37,515 bases of DNA, from contig CAJTOO010000004.1 in assembly GCA_910577735.1 (NCBI GenBank), forward strand, positions 171,726 through 209,240, given 5' to 3'. The notes below the pieces were generated by a model, which worked only from the letters and a program-made list of their open reading frames with translations, was not told the origin of the DNA and ran no database searches. The DNA is from an uncultured Lachnospiraceae bacterium (GTDB lineage: Bacteria > Bacillota > Clostridia > Lachnospirales > Lachnospiraceae). This document shows, in pieces, positions 15,311-22,965 of this stretch (position 1 is the stretch's first letter; the number at the start of each line of letters is the position of its first letter). The translations under genes and the position numbers were made by a program.

Positions 15311-16780
15311 ATGATGAAATATTTGCAAAAATTAGGTAAATCATTGATGCTTCCCGTGGCGTGTCTGCCGATATGCGGTATACTCATGGGTATTGGATAT
15401 GCTTTATGTCCGGCCACCATGCAGGGTGGCGATATGAACGGTTTCCTGAACATGCTGGGATTCTTTCTGGTGAAGGCAGGCGGAGCGTTGATTGATAACA
15501 TGGCACTTTTGTTTGTTATCGGTGTAGGCGTGGGTATGGCTGACGATCATGATGGTACGGCTGGTCTTGCAGCATTCGCATCCTGGCTGATGATGACAAA
15601 CCTGCTTGCTACAGGCACCGTAACAACATTGATGCCTTCCATCGCAGACAATGTTAATAAAACTTTGGCATTTGATAAGATCGGTAATCCGTTTATCGGC
15701 ATTCTTGCCGGCGTTATTGGCGCAACCTGCTATAACAAGTTTAAAGCAACAAAATTGCCGGATTGGCTGTCATTCTTCAGCGGCAAACGCTGTGTGGCTA
15801 TTATCTCCGGCGTGGTATCTATCGTTGTTGCGGCAATTCTGTTATTTGTATGGCCGATAATTTTCGGCGCATTGATAGCAGTTGGTCAGGCTATCGTTGG
15901 TATGGGTGCAGTTGGCGCAGGTATCTACGCTTTCCTGAACAGACTGTTGATTCCTACAGGTCTGCATCATGCATTGAATAACGTATTCTGGTTTGATACC
16001 ATTGGTCTGGGCGACCTCAGTCACTTCTGGGCAGGCGAGACCAGCGCAGATGTTACATGGAGCCTTGGTATGTATATGTCCGGTTTCTTCCCTTGTATGA
16101 TGTTTGGTATCCCTGGTGCAGCATTGGCCATGATTCATACAGCGAAAGACAGCAAGAAGAAAGTTGCAATCGGTCTGGTAGCTTCCGCGGCAGTTTGTTC
16201 CTTTGTCTGCGGTGTTACAGAGCCTTTTGAGTTCGGTTTCATGTTCCTGGCACCCGTATTATATCTGATTTATGCATTGTTATATGGTATCTTTACAGTT
16301 ATCGTTACACTGCTTGGATTCCGTGCAGGTTTCAGTTTCTCCGCAGGTGCAACAGACCTCGTATTTTCAGCTACACTGCCGGCAGCACAGAAAACCTGGT
16401 TGATTCTTCCTCTGGGTCTTGCAGCATTCCTGGTATTCTACTTTGTGTTCCGCTTCGCGATTGTGAAGTTTGACTTAAAGACACCGGGTAGAGAAGATGA
16501 TGATCTGGAAGCAGAGAAGAAAGCAGTTCTGTCTAACAGCGATTTTACAGAAGTGGCATCCATCATTCTGGAAGGGCTTGGCGGTAAGGGTAATGTGACA
16601 TCACTGGATAACTGCATCACAAGACTTCGTATGGAGATTAAGGATTATACATTGGTTGACGAGAAGAAGATTAAGTCAGCAGGCGTTGCCGGCGTTATGA
16701 GACCCGGTAAGACATCTGTTCAGGTCATCGTAGGAACCAAAGTACAGTTCGTAGCTGATGAGATGAAGAAAATGTTATAG
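15311..16780 (+). CDS. ptsG: PTS EIICB transporter, glucose/N-acetylglucosamine family
   Basis: Integral membrane sugar transporter that phosphorylates its substrate during uptake. It has 489 residues. The IIC domain (about 1-400) has many hydrophobic segments and the conserved GVTEPFEFGFMFLAPVLY region (the TEPxEF sugar-binding motif), with FSAGATDLVFS near it. The C-terminal IIB domain carries the phosphocysteine Cys435 in LDNCITRLRMEIKD. No IIA domain is attached; it is encoded by crr in the same operon. AAGGGGG at 15295-15301 sits 9 nt before the first of two adjacent ATGs. With nagA next, N-acetylglucosamine (a NagE-like role) is the most likely substrate; glucose is the alternative, and the symbol given reflects architecture only. 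Confidence 0.9.
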   Translation: MMKYLQKLGKSLMLPVACLPICGILMGIGYALCPATMQGGDMNGFLNMLGFFLVKAGGALIDNMALLFVIGVGVGMADDHDGTAGLAAFASWLMMTNLLATGTVTTLMPSIADNVNKTLAFDKIGNPFIGILAGVIGATCYNKFKATKLPDWLSFFSGKRCVAIISGVVSIVVAAILLFVWPIIFGALIAVGQAIVGMGAVGAGIYAFLNRLLIPTGLHHALNNVFWFDTIGLGDLSHFWAGETSADVTWSLGMYMSGFFPCMMFGIPGAALAMIHTAKDSKKKVAIGLVASAAVCSFVCGVTEPFEFGFMFLAPVLYLIYALLYGIFTVIVTLLGFRAGFSFSAGATDLVFSATLPAAQKTWLILPLGLAAFLVFYFVFRFAIVKFDLKTPGREDDDLEAEKKAVLSNSDFTEVASIILEGLGGKGNVTSLDNCITRLRMEIKDYTLVDEKKIKSAGVAGVMRPGKTSVQVIVGTKVQFVADEMKKML

Positions 16781-16818
16781 GTATTATAGCAATATAAAAT
16801 AATACCGAAATCCCTGGC

Positions 16819-16846
16819 ATAGCGGAGGCCTTCGGGCCTTCGCTAT
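16819..16846 (+). terminator. Hairpin between the IICB gene and nagA
   Basis: ATAGCGGAGGCC (16819-16830) and GGCCTTCGCTAT (16835-16846) form 12 pairs with one wobble around a TTCG tetraloop. Only ATTTC follows, so it may be a leaky terminator that reduces nagA relative to the transporter, or an mRNA stabiliser. Confidence 0.55.
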
Positions 16847-16931
16847 ATTTCACGCTATGGGAAACCGCAGCGCATTCATAAAGTGGAACCGTCCAGGGCA
16901 AGGCGGTATTGGCAGAAAGGAGACAAGTACC

Positions 16932-18074
16932 ATGAGGATACGCAATGCCAGTGTATATACGGAAGAAGGAAAGTTTGAACCAAAGGATATCTTTATAAAG
17001 GATGCGTTCTTTGCAGATTGCGATGCTGAGAGAGGGGAGGAGCAGGTAATAGACGCTTCCGGCTGTGTGGCGATACCGGGGCTTACAGACATACATTTTC
17101 ATGGTTGTATGGGACATGATTTCTGTGACGGGACCAGGGAGGCGATTGATGCCATGGCGGCCTATGAGGCATCTGTCGGCGTCACCAATATTGTACCGGC
17201 GTCCATGACGCTCTCTGGGGACATGCTGCTTGCAATCTGTCGAACAGCGAAAGCATACAAAGAGGAGGGCGTGCAGGATAAGAGAGCGCATTTTCAGGGA
17301 ATCAACATGGAAGGGCCCTTTGTATCCACTGTCAAGAAGGGAGCCCAGAACGGAGAATATATTCATAAGCCGGACCAGGAAATGTTCGCCAGATTGCAGG
17401 AAGCTTCCGGTAATTGTGTCAAATTGCTGGACATAGCGCCGGAGGAGGAAGGCGCCATGGAGTTGATAGACAAATGGCATGATCAGGTGGTGATATCGCT
17501 GGCACATACCTGTGCTGATTATGATACTGCCAGCGAAGCATTTCGCAGAGGCGCAAGCCACGTGACACATCTGTATAATGCCATGAATCCTTATACCCAC
17601 AGGGCACCGGGGTTGATTGGTGCAGCTGCGGATGAGGAGAAGGTACATGTGGAATTGATCTGTGATGGGGTGCATATTCATCCGGCAGCAGTCAGAACTA
17701 CCTTTAAGATATTCGGGGATGACCGCATTATACTCATCAGTGACAGTATGCGGGCAACCGGTTTAGAGGATGGCGATTATACGCTGGGCGGTCAGTATGT
17801 GAAAGTGACAGGAAGTCTTGCTACCCTAAAGGACGGGACCATAGCGGGATCGGTTACGAACTTAATGGACTGTATGCGCACAGCGGTATTGAAGATGGGG
17901 ATTCCTCTGGAATCGGCGGTTAAATGTGTAACAGTCAATCCAGCCAAATGTGCAGGGATTTATGAGACCTGCGGCAGTATTACGCCTGGAAAGTATGCGG
18001 ATGTGATTCTGCTTGATAAGGAAGACCTGTCATTGAAGCAGGTGATACTCAGAGGAAAGGTTTTGCAGGCATAG
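16932..18074 (+). CDS. nagA: N-acetylglucosamine-6-phosphate deacetylase
   Basis: Cytosolic amidohydrolase that converts GlcNAc-6-phosphate to glucosamine-6-phosphate and acetate, the first step after PTS uptake of GlcNAc. The start is ATG 16932, preceded by AAAGGAG at 16917-16923, which gives 380 residues; an upstream in-frame start at 16857 is not needed. Metal and catalytic residues are visible: HFH (His55, His57), Glu127 in GINMEGPF, His192 in SLAHTCAD, His213 in THLYNAMNP, and the catalytic Asp271 in LISDSM. Substrate-loop HRAPGLIGAA follows the NAMNP motif. It ends the PTS operon and faces the araC-type gene tail to tail with a 5-nt gap. Confidence 0.95.
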   Translation: MRIRNASVYTEEGKFEPKDIFIKDAFFADCDAERGEEQVIDASGCVAIPGLTDIHFHGCMGHDFCDGTREAIDAMAAYEASVGVTNIVPASMTLSGDMLLAICRTAKAYKEEGVQDKRAHFQGINMEGPFVSTVKKGAQNGEYIHKPDQEMFARLQEASGNCVKLLDIAPEEEGAMELIDKWHDQVVISLAHTCADYDTASEAFRRGASHVTHLYNAMNPYTHRAPGLIGAAADEEKVHVELICDGVHIHPAAVRTTFKIFGDDRIILISDSMRATGLEDGDYTLGGQYVKVTGSLATLKDGTIAGSVTNLMDCMRTAVLKMGIPLESAVKCVTVNPAKCAGIYETCGSITPGKYADVILLDKEDLSLKQVILRGKVLQA

Positions 18075-18079
18075 AAACC

Positions 18080-18955
18080 TTACGGATTTCGTTTCCTGTA
18101 CGCATTGGGGGAGCATCCCACCTTTTTTAAGAATTGTCTGTTAAAGTTGGAAAGATTGCTGTAACCGCATTGGTAAGAAATATCTGAAATTTTATCCTGG
18201 GTGGCGATGAGTGCTTCACAGGCAGCGGAGATTCGAAGCTGCGTGAGATGTTCCATGGCGCCGACACCTACGGTTTCTTTAAAGCATTTCATAAAATGGC
18301 TTTTACTCAAGTGGGCCAGACTGGCCAGGTATTCTACTGTGATATCTTCCCGGAAGTTTTGGGACATATATGCAAGGACGGGGCGGATCAGTTCATTGTA
18401 TCCGGCCCCTGTTTCTTTCCGGAAGATAATGTTCCCACTGTTCTCCAACAACCAGAATAATTTCATGAGCTCACTCTTTAAGAGCAGATCCATCTGGGCA
18501 GAGTCTGCCTGTACGCAGGCAAAAATTTGGTCTGTTGTGGCTCTCAGGAGGCTGTAATCTTTATCATCCGGACAAATATGCACCTTGATCTGTGCACTGC
18601 CGTTTACGATGGGACGCATACATTCTACCGCGCTGCGGTCACCGCCAGAAGAGCCAAGGAGGATGGGATGAAACACCAGAGCATGATAAATCAGTTCTTC
18701 GTGCTTATAGGGATAGGCAGAATGCAGCATATTAGGCGGTATAATCAGAATATCGCCTTCCAGGGCCATGAACTTCTGACTGCCGCATATAAATTCTCCC
18801 TTACCGGCTTTAATATAGTTGAGTTCAAATTCACTGTGCCAGTGCATGGGGACATTCATAAAGGATGCGGGAAGCCGGCATTCGTAGCAGCTGTATGGCA
18901 CATAGGTGGTGCTGTGCTGTCTCTTTTCTTCGGTTTCTTTGTTGGGATTCTTCAT
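18080..18955 (-). CDS. AraC-family regulator with N-terminal cupin
   Basis: Predicted transcription factor of 291 residues. The N-terminal half is a cupin sensor domain: MHWHSEFELNYI near 37, GEFICGSQKF, and EGDILIIPPNMLHSAYPY. The C-terminal 100 residues hold the two AraC helix-turn-helix units: LASLAHLSKSHFMKCFKETV, and ISDISYQCGYSNLSNFNRQF with the family signature. It is transcribed divergently from the GH31 gene, and the 193-nt gap between them holds three in-phase copies of ATAATAGTAT, so it probably controls that gene in response to a sugar ligand. The ligand is unknown. The Shine-Dalgarno on the minus strand (GGAAATGAG) is weak. Confidence 0.92.
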   Translation of the reverse strand: MKNPNKETEEKRQHSTTYVPYSCYECRLPASFMNVPMHWHSEFELNYIKAGKGEFICGSQKFMALEGDILIIPPNMLHSAYPYKHEELIYHALVFHPILLGSSGGDRSAVECMRPIVNGSAQIKVHICPDDKDYSLLRATTDQIFACVQADSAQMDLLLKSELMKLFWLLENSGNIIFRKETGAGYNELIRPVLAYMSQNFREDITVEYLASLAHLSKSHFMKCFKETVGVGAMEHLTQLRISAACEALIATQDKISDISYQCGYSNLSNFNRQFLKKVGCSPNAYRKRNP

Positions 18956-19011
18956 GGTCTCATTTCCGCGTTTTTGATTTTGGTGTGTTATTTGTCATAC
19001 TGTTTATTCTG

Positions 19012-19073
19012 ATAATAGTATAGTATCATAATATAATAGTATTTCAATAGAAAAAAGCTGTTGATAATAGTAT
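19012..19073. promoter_or_regulatory. Three phased ATAATAGTAT repeats, candidate AraC operator
   Basis: Exact copies of ATAATAGTAT at 19012-19021, 19033-19042 and 19064-19073. Start-to-start distances are 21 and 31 nt, close to two and three helical turns, so all would face the same side of the DNA. The first and third extend to TGATAATAGTAT. The array lies in the araC/GH31 divergent gap. Possible -10 elements (TATAAT at 19032-19037 on +, and 19078-19073 on -) overlap it. Use as an operator is inference. Confidence 0.6.
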
Positions 19074-19105
19074 TATACCATCATAAAAGAAAGCGGAGTC
19101 GAAGG

Positions 19106-19127
19106 GCTGCTGTCCTTATACAGCAGC
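19106..19127 (+). other. 5' leader hairpin of the GH31 gene
   Basis: GCTGCTGT (19106-19113) and ACAGCAGC (19120-19127) pair perfectly around CCTTAT. It lies a few bases upstream of the AAGGGAG ribosome site, with no T-tract. It may stabilise the mRNA or tune translation. Confidence 0.4.
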
Positions 19128-19148
19128 ATCTCAGAAGGGAGACAGTAT

Positions 19149-21173
19149 ATGAGATTTGAGAATGATAATGGAGCATTGGTATGTTACCATCAGGGCGAAA
19201 TCTTAAGGATTGAGGCATGGGGAGCGGATTCCCTGCGTGTGCGTGCAACCATGGATTATGCTTTTACCGGAAAAGAATGGGCATTGACTGAAAAGGTCAA
19301 AGGAGGAGCTGCACAGATTACGGTGGAGGAAGTAGATCATTGGGTAGGCGATGGCACCATGGATAAGAAGGAAAAGGCAACGATAACAAACGGGCAGATG
19401 AAAGCCGTTGTTAATTTTGCCGGGGTTATTACCTTTTATAAGGGTGACAAACTGATCTTACAAGAGTATTTCAGAAATTATGACGGCACAATTTCCAGAG
19501 AGAGCAGATGTCTGAAACTGGTGAACCGGGAATGGAAGGGAATCATCGGAGGAAGCGAGTACTCCCTTTGCCTGAAATTTGAGAGCAACCGGGATGAGAA
19601 AATCTTCGGGATGGGACAATATCAGCAGGCGTGTATGGATGTAAAGGGCTGTGTGCTGGAACTGGCGCAGCGTAACTCACAGATTTCCGTGCCCTTTGCA
19701 GTCTCTTCCCTGGGATATGGTTTCCTGTGGAATAATCCGGCTGTGGGGCGGGTGACGTTCGGCAAGAATTATTACGAGTGGATCGCCAGATCGACAAGGG
19801 AGATGGATTATTGGATTACCGCTGCAGATACCCCGAAACAGATTCTGGAGAACTATACGGCAGTGACGGGCCGTGCGGAAATGTTTCCGGAAGACCTGAT
19901 GGGTTTATGGCAGTGTAAACTGCGCTACAGAACCCAGGAAGAGGTTTTGAGCGTGGCCAGACAGTACCAGAAAGAAGGGATTAAAATTGACCAGATTGTG
20001 ATTGATTTCTTCCACTGGACCTTACAGGGGGACTGGAAGTTTGATACAAAATACTGGCCGGATCCGAAGGCCATGGTGGATGAACTGCACGGAATGGGCA
20101 TTAAAGTCATTGTCTCCGTGTGGCCCTCTGTGGACCGTAAGAGTGAGAACTTTGGGCCTATGATGGAGAAGGGGCTGTTGATCAGGACAGAGCGCGGTGC
20201 GGCCCAGACTTATGATTACCAGGGAGACTGCGTGGAGATTGATCCTTTTAACCCCGAGACAAGAAAATATGTCTGGGAAGTATGTAAGAAAAACTATTAT
20301 GATTACGGGATAGATGCTTTCTGGCTGGATAATTCCGAGCCCGATTACGGTGTCTATGATTTCGAGAATTATCGGTACAGTGACGGGCCGGCACTGGCGG
20401 TCAGCAATATGTATCCGCAGATGTACAGCCGGGTGTTTTATGATGAAATGAGTAAGGCGGGGAGAGGCACCGTGGTAAATCTCCTGCGCTGTGCGTGGGC
20501 TGGTTCCCAGAAATACGGTAATGTGGTATGGTCCGGTGATGTGCCCAGCACTTTTGAGGCTTTTGCGGATCAGCTGCAGTGCGGCCTGAATATGGGGATG
20601 GCAGGGATTCCCTGGTGGACCACGGATATTGGCGGTTTTATGACAGATGATGTGAAGGACGAGGATTTCAGACAGCTTTTGATCCGCTGGTATCAATTTG
20701 CCGTCTATTCTCCGGTGCTGCGCATGCATGGGGACAGAGGCCCCTACAACATTGCGCCGCTGGATGACAGGGACTGGGGCGGCGGCTATCTGCACACCGG
20801 ACAGCCTAACGAACTGTGGAGTTACGGTGAGGACAATTATGCGATCATGAAGAAGTATTATGATGTGCGGGTTAGCATGCATGATTATATACGAGGATTA
20901 TTTGAGGAGGCACATGTGAACGGCTCGCCCCTGCTTCGGACCATGTTCTATGAATTCCCGGAGGATGCAAAGTGCTGGGAGATACAAGATCAGTATATGT
21001 TTGGCGACAAATACCTGGTGGCGCCCATCCTGCACCTGCATGAGTTTGCAAGGGATGTGTATCTGCCGGCAGGGAACTGGAAATTGACTTCTACTGGTGA
21101 GATTTTTGCAGGAAATTGTGTTGTCCGTGTGGATGCGCCCATTGATTATATGCCTGTGTTTGAGAAGGTTTGA
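19149..21173 (+). CDS. GH31 alpha-xylosidase/alpha-glucosidase-like enzyme
   Basis: Glycoside hydrolase family 31 protein of 674 residues that removes alpha-linked xylose or glucose from oligosaccharide ends. An N-terminal beta-sandwich (about 1-220) precedes the TIM barrel. The nucleophile is Asp394 in AFWLDNSEPDYG, and the acid/base is Asp464 in VVWSGDVPST. The blocks IVIDFFHWTLQGDWKFDTKY near 283 and PDPKAMVDELHGMGIKVIVS are typical of the alpha-xylosidase side of the family, and RWYQFAVYSPVLRMHGDR is also conserved. There is no signal peptide, so it is cytosolic. AAGGGAG sets the start. A divergent AraC regulator suggests substrate induction. Xyloglucan-derived isoprimeverose or alpha-glucosides are likely substrates. 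Confidence 0.9.
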   Translation: MRFENDNGALVCYHQGEILRIEAWGADSLRVRATMDYAFTGKEWALTEKVKGGAAQITVEEVDHWVGDGTMDKKEKATITNGQMKAVVNFAGVITFYKGDKLILQEYFRNYDGTISRESRCLKLVNREWKGIIGGSEYSLCLKFESNRDEKIFGMGQYQQACMDVKGCVLELAQRNSQISVPFAVSSLGYGFLWNNPAVGRVTFGKNYYEWIARSTREMDYWITAADTPKQILENYTAVTGRAEMFPEDLMGLWQCKLRYRTQEEVLSVARQYQKEGIKIDQIVIDFFHWTLQGDWKFDTKYWPDPKAMVDELHGMGIKVIVSVWPSVDRKSENFGPMMEKGLLIRTERGAAQTYDYQGDCVEIDPFNPETRKYVWEVCKKNYYDYGIDAFWLDNSEPDYGVYDFENYRYSDGPALAVSNMYPQMYSRVFYDEMSKAGRGTVVNLLRCAWAGSQKYGNVVWSGDVPSTFEAFADQLQCGLNMGMAGIPWWTTDIGGFMTDDVKDEDFRQLLIRWYQFAVYSPVLRMHGDRGPYNIAPLDDRDWGGGYLHTGQPNELWSYGEDNYAIMKKYYDVRVSMHDYIRGLFEEAHVNGSPLLRTMFYEFPEDAKCWEIQDQYMFGDKYLVAPILHLHEFARDVYLPAGNWKLTSTGEIFAGNCVVRVDAPIDYMPVFEKV

Positions 21174-21234
21174 TGGCTGTTGTCGTTTCTTTGGAGGCTT
21201 TCCGTACAGATTATCCCAAAAGTGCGCTTATCCC

Positions 21235-21263
21235 TAGACAAACCTTATAAAAAAAGGTATACT
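21235..21263 (+). promoter_or_regulatory. Sigma-A promoter of the GGDEF-like gene
   Basis: TAGACA (21235-21240), 17-nt spacer, TATACT (21258-21263). Near-consensus and 50 nt before the ATG. Confidence 0.75.
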
Positions 21264-21312
21264 GAACATGTATTTTGTTCTTTAAAAATGGGGATAAGTG
21301 AGGTTGCGCAGT

Positions 21313-22245
21313 ATGAATTATAAGTCGGTTCCTTTTGATAAGCGTATCAAAGAAAATGTAAGGAATTATGCACTGGATAATCTGTACCATATTGACACGT
21401 TGACGGAGTATTGTAAGGCATTGTGCGCGGTTGCAGGTGTGGAATTGCTTTTGACAGAAAGACATGGGGAGAAAGTGGTTTCCGTAGGTAATTTTGCAGG
21501 GTTTACACCCGATGTGGTAGAGGATCCCGGAAGGAAGGTCAGGGTTTATGGCAGGACCATCGCTCATCTGTATGCCAAGACGGACGATGTCCCGGTACAG
21601 AGAAAGGATGCTGTGGAGCGGCTTCTTGACGGTCTTACCCAGATTCTTTCCCACTGGGGAGAAGAGGCATATCTACATACGGAGTCTTCTATTTATATGG
21701 ATGAACTGGAAGAGAAGGTGGGTATGCAGCATGTGCAGACGGCCAGAGGAGAGAACGAGGATGCGCTCACGGGTGTGTATCATAAACTCTACTTTGAGGA
21801 GCGCATGAAGGCCATAGACCGGGCGGAAGTGGTTCCGGTAGCGGTGATCAATGTGAACATCAATGACTGGAAGTTTGTGAATGATAATTTTGGTGATGAA
21901 GAGAGTGACAGGCTGATCAAGACCATTGCCGATATTTTAAAGCAGGAGAAAAAACCGGATTACGAAATTGGCCGTGTGGATGGGGATGTCTTTATTGTCC
22001 TCATACCTGCGGCAGAGGACGGTGAGGCAGAGGACTATTGCAGGAGAGTGCAGGAGGCATGCCTTCATTATGAAGATAAAATTCTGGCGCCTTCCGTGGC
22101 ATGCGGGCTTGTCTATAAGACCAACGTAGAAGAACTTTTGCAGGACAAACTGCCGGATGCAGAGTATGAGATGTTTGATAATAAGTTCATGATCAAGAAT
22201 GCGCCCGGGTACCGTGAGCGTCTGGAGCATGGCCTGAAGAGCTGA
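21313..22245 (+). CDS. Degenerate GGDEF-domain protein
   Basis: Predicted signalling protein of 310 residues from ATG 21313 (AGTGAGG lies 10 nt upstream; a GTG at 21298 is possible). The C-terminal half has the GGDEF fold order: DALTGVYHKLYFEERM, a metal-site region VINVNINDWKFVNDNFGDEE, and GRVDGDVFIVLIP. Two key features of an active diguanylate cyclase are altered: the DxD metal residue before the 'FKxxND' block is Asn, and GG(D/E)EF reads DGDVF (223-227). No RxxD inhibitory site is visible in front. It is probably not an enzyme but a binding or sensor protein. The N-terminal half (about 1-140) is unrecognised, soluble and may be a sensor. It is a single-gene unit between its own promoter and terminator. 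Confidence 0.8.
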   Translation: MNYKSVPFDKRIKENVRNYALDNLYHIDTLTEYCKALCAVAGVELLLTERHGEKVVSVGNFAGFTPDVVEDPGRKVRVYGRTIAHLYAKTDDVPVQRKDAVERLLDGLTQILSHWGEEAYLHTESSIYMDELEEKVGMQHVQTARGENEDALTGVYHKLYFEERMKAIDRAEVVPVAVINVNINDWKFVNDNFGDEESDRLIKTIADILKQEKKPDYEIGRVDGDVFIVLIPAAEDGEAEDYCRRVQEACLHYEDKILAPSVACGLVYKTNVEELLQDKLPDAEYEMFDNKFMIKNAPGYRERLEHGLKS

Positions 22246-22303
22246 TGCCGGATCTGGCGGGTAAGCTGCGGGCAGATGGATTTAGCTTAATGATGATTGG
22301 GGT

Positions 22304-22350
22304 AATAAGGGAAAACAGTACAGTGTTGGTATTGTTTTCCTTTATTTTTT
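22304..22350 (+). terminator. Terminator after the GGDEF-like gene
   Basis: Left arm 22304-22317 and right arm 22333-22346 pair over 14 positions with one wobble. TTTTTT at 22345-22350 follows. Confidence 0.85.
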
Positions 22351-22470
22351 ATGAAAAATCTAAAATAAATATTAAATCCCTTTTTATGGTTAAAAACAAG
22401 ATAATAAGAGAAAAATAAAGATAAAATGAGATAATAATAGAAAATGAAACAAATATAGCGTTAAAACAAT

Positions 22471-22499
22471 TTGCAAACGCCTGCATATATAGCTAATAT
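22471..22499 (+). promoter_or_regulatory. Sigma-A promoter of groESL
   Basis: TTGCAA (22471-22476), 17-nt spacer, TAATAT (22494-22499). A cre-like sequence TGCAAACGCCTGCA (22472-22485) overlaps the -35. The AT-rich stretch 22350-22470 before it holds nothing else recognised. Confidence 0.8.
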
Positions 22500-22511
22500 A
22501 TGTTCTAGTGA

Positions 22512-22538
22512 TTAGCACTCGAGAAGATAGAGTGCTAA
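22512..22538 (+). promoter_or_regulatory. CIRCE operator (HrcA-binding site)
   Basis: TTAGCACTC, nine bases, GAGTGCTAA: a perfect copy of the CIRCE inverted repeat. It lies just downstream of the groESL promoter, where HrcA would repress transcription until heat shock. hrcA itself is not in the window. Confidence 0.98.
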
Positions 22539-22583
22539 CAAGATGATCAGGCAAAATATTTTTAATATAAGGAGGCAATCATC

Positions 22584-22871
22584 ATGAAGTTAACACCACT
22601 TGGCGACAGAGTTGTATTAAAACAGTTGGTAGCAGAGGAGACCACCAAATCCGGTATTGTTCTGCCGGGACAGGGAAAAGAGAAACCGCAGCAGGCGGAA
22701 GTCATTGCGGTAGGTCCTGGCGGCGTAGTAGACGGCAAGGAAGTAAAGATGGAAGTAAAGGTGGGAGATCAGGTTATCTTTTCCAAATATTCAGGTACAG
22801 AAGTAAAGCTTGATGAGGAAGAGTATATCATCGTGAGACAGAATGATATTCTGGCAGTTGTTACCGATTAA
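22584..22871 (+). CDS. groES: Co-chaperonin GroES
   Basis: Seven-subunit lid of the GroEL chaperonin, cytosolic. The 95 residues match the family: MKLTPLGDRVVLKQL at the start, a mobile loop (EETTKSGIVLPGQGKEKPQQ), and the C-terminal VIFSKYSGTEVKLDEEEYII block. AAGGAGG precedes the ATG. It is followed by groEL after 94 nt. It is controlled by the upstream CIRCE operator. Confidence 0.98.
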   Translation: MKLTPLGDRVVLKQLVAEETTKSGIVLPGQGKEKPQQAEVIAVGPGGVVDGKEVKMEVKVGDQVIFSKYSGTEVKLDEEEYIIVRQNDILAVVTD

Positions 22872-22965
22872 GTGCCTTGCATTTAATCGTGCTGTCCGGT
22901 ACTTGGTTGTGTGACCGGAATTAATAGTAAAGCAGTATTATAGAAAAAGCAGGAGGACATGAATC

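Noticed and set aside
16725..17681. Long minus-strand ORF (318 codons) opposite the end of the IICB gene and nagA
   Set aside because: It lies across well-conserved nagA on the other strand, has Cys/His-rich shadow composition and no ribosome site or family motif.
20022..20882. Minus-strand ORF (286 codons) inside the GH31 gene
   Set aside because: Fully inside a conserved gene and composition typical of antisense shadows.
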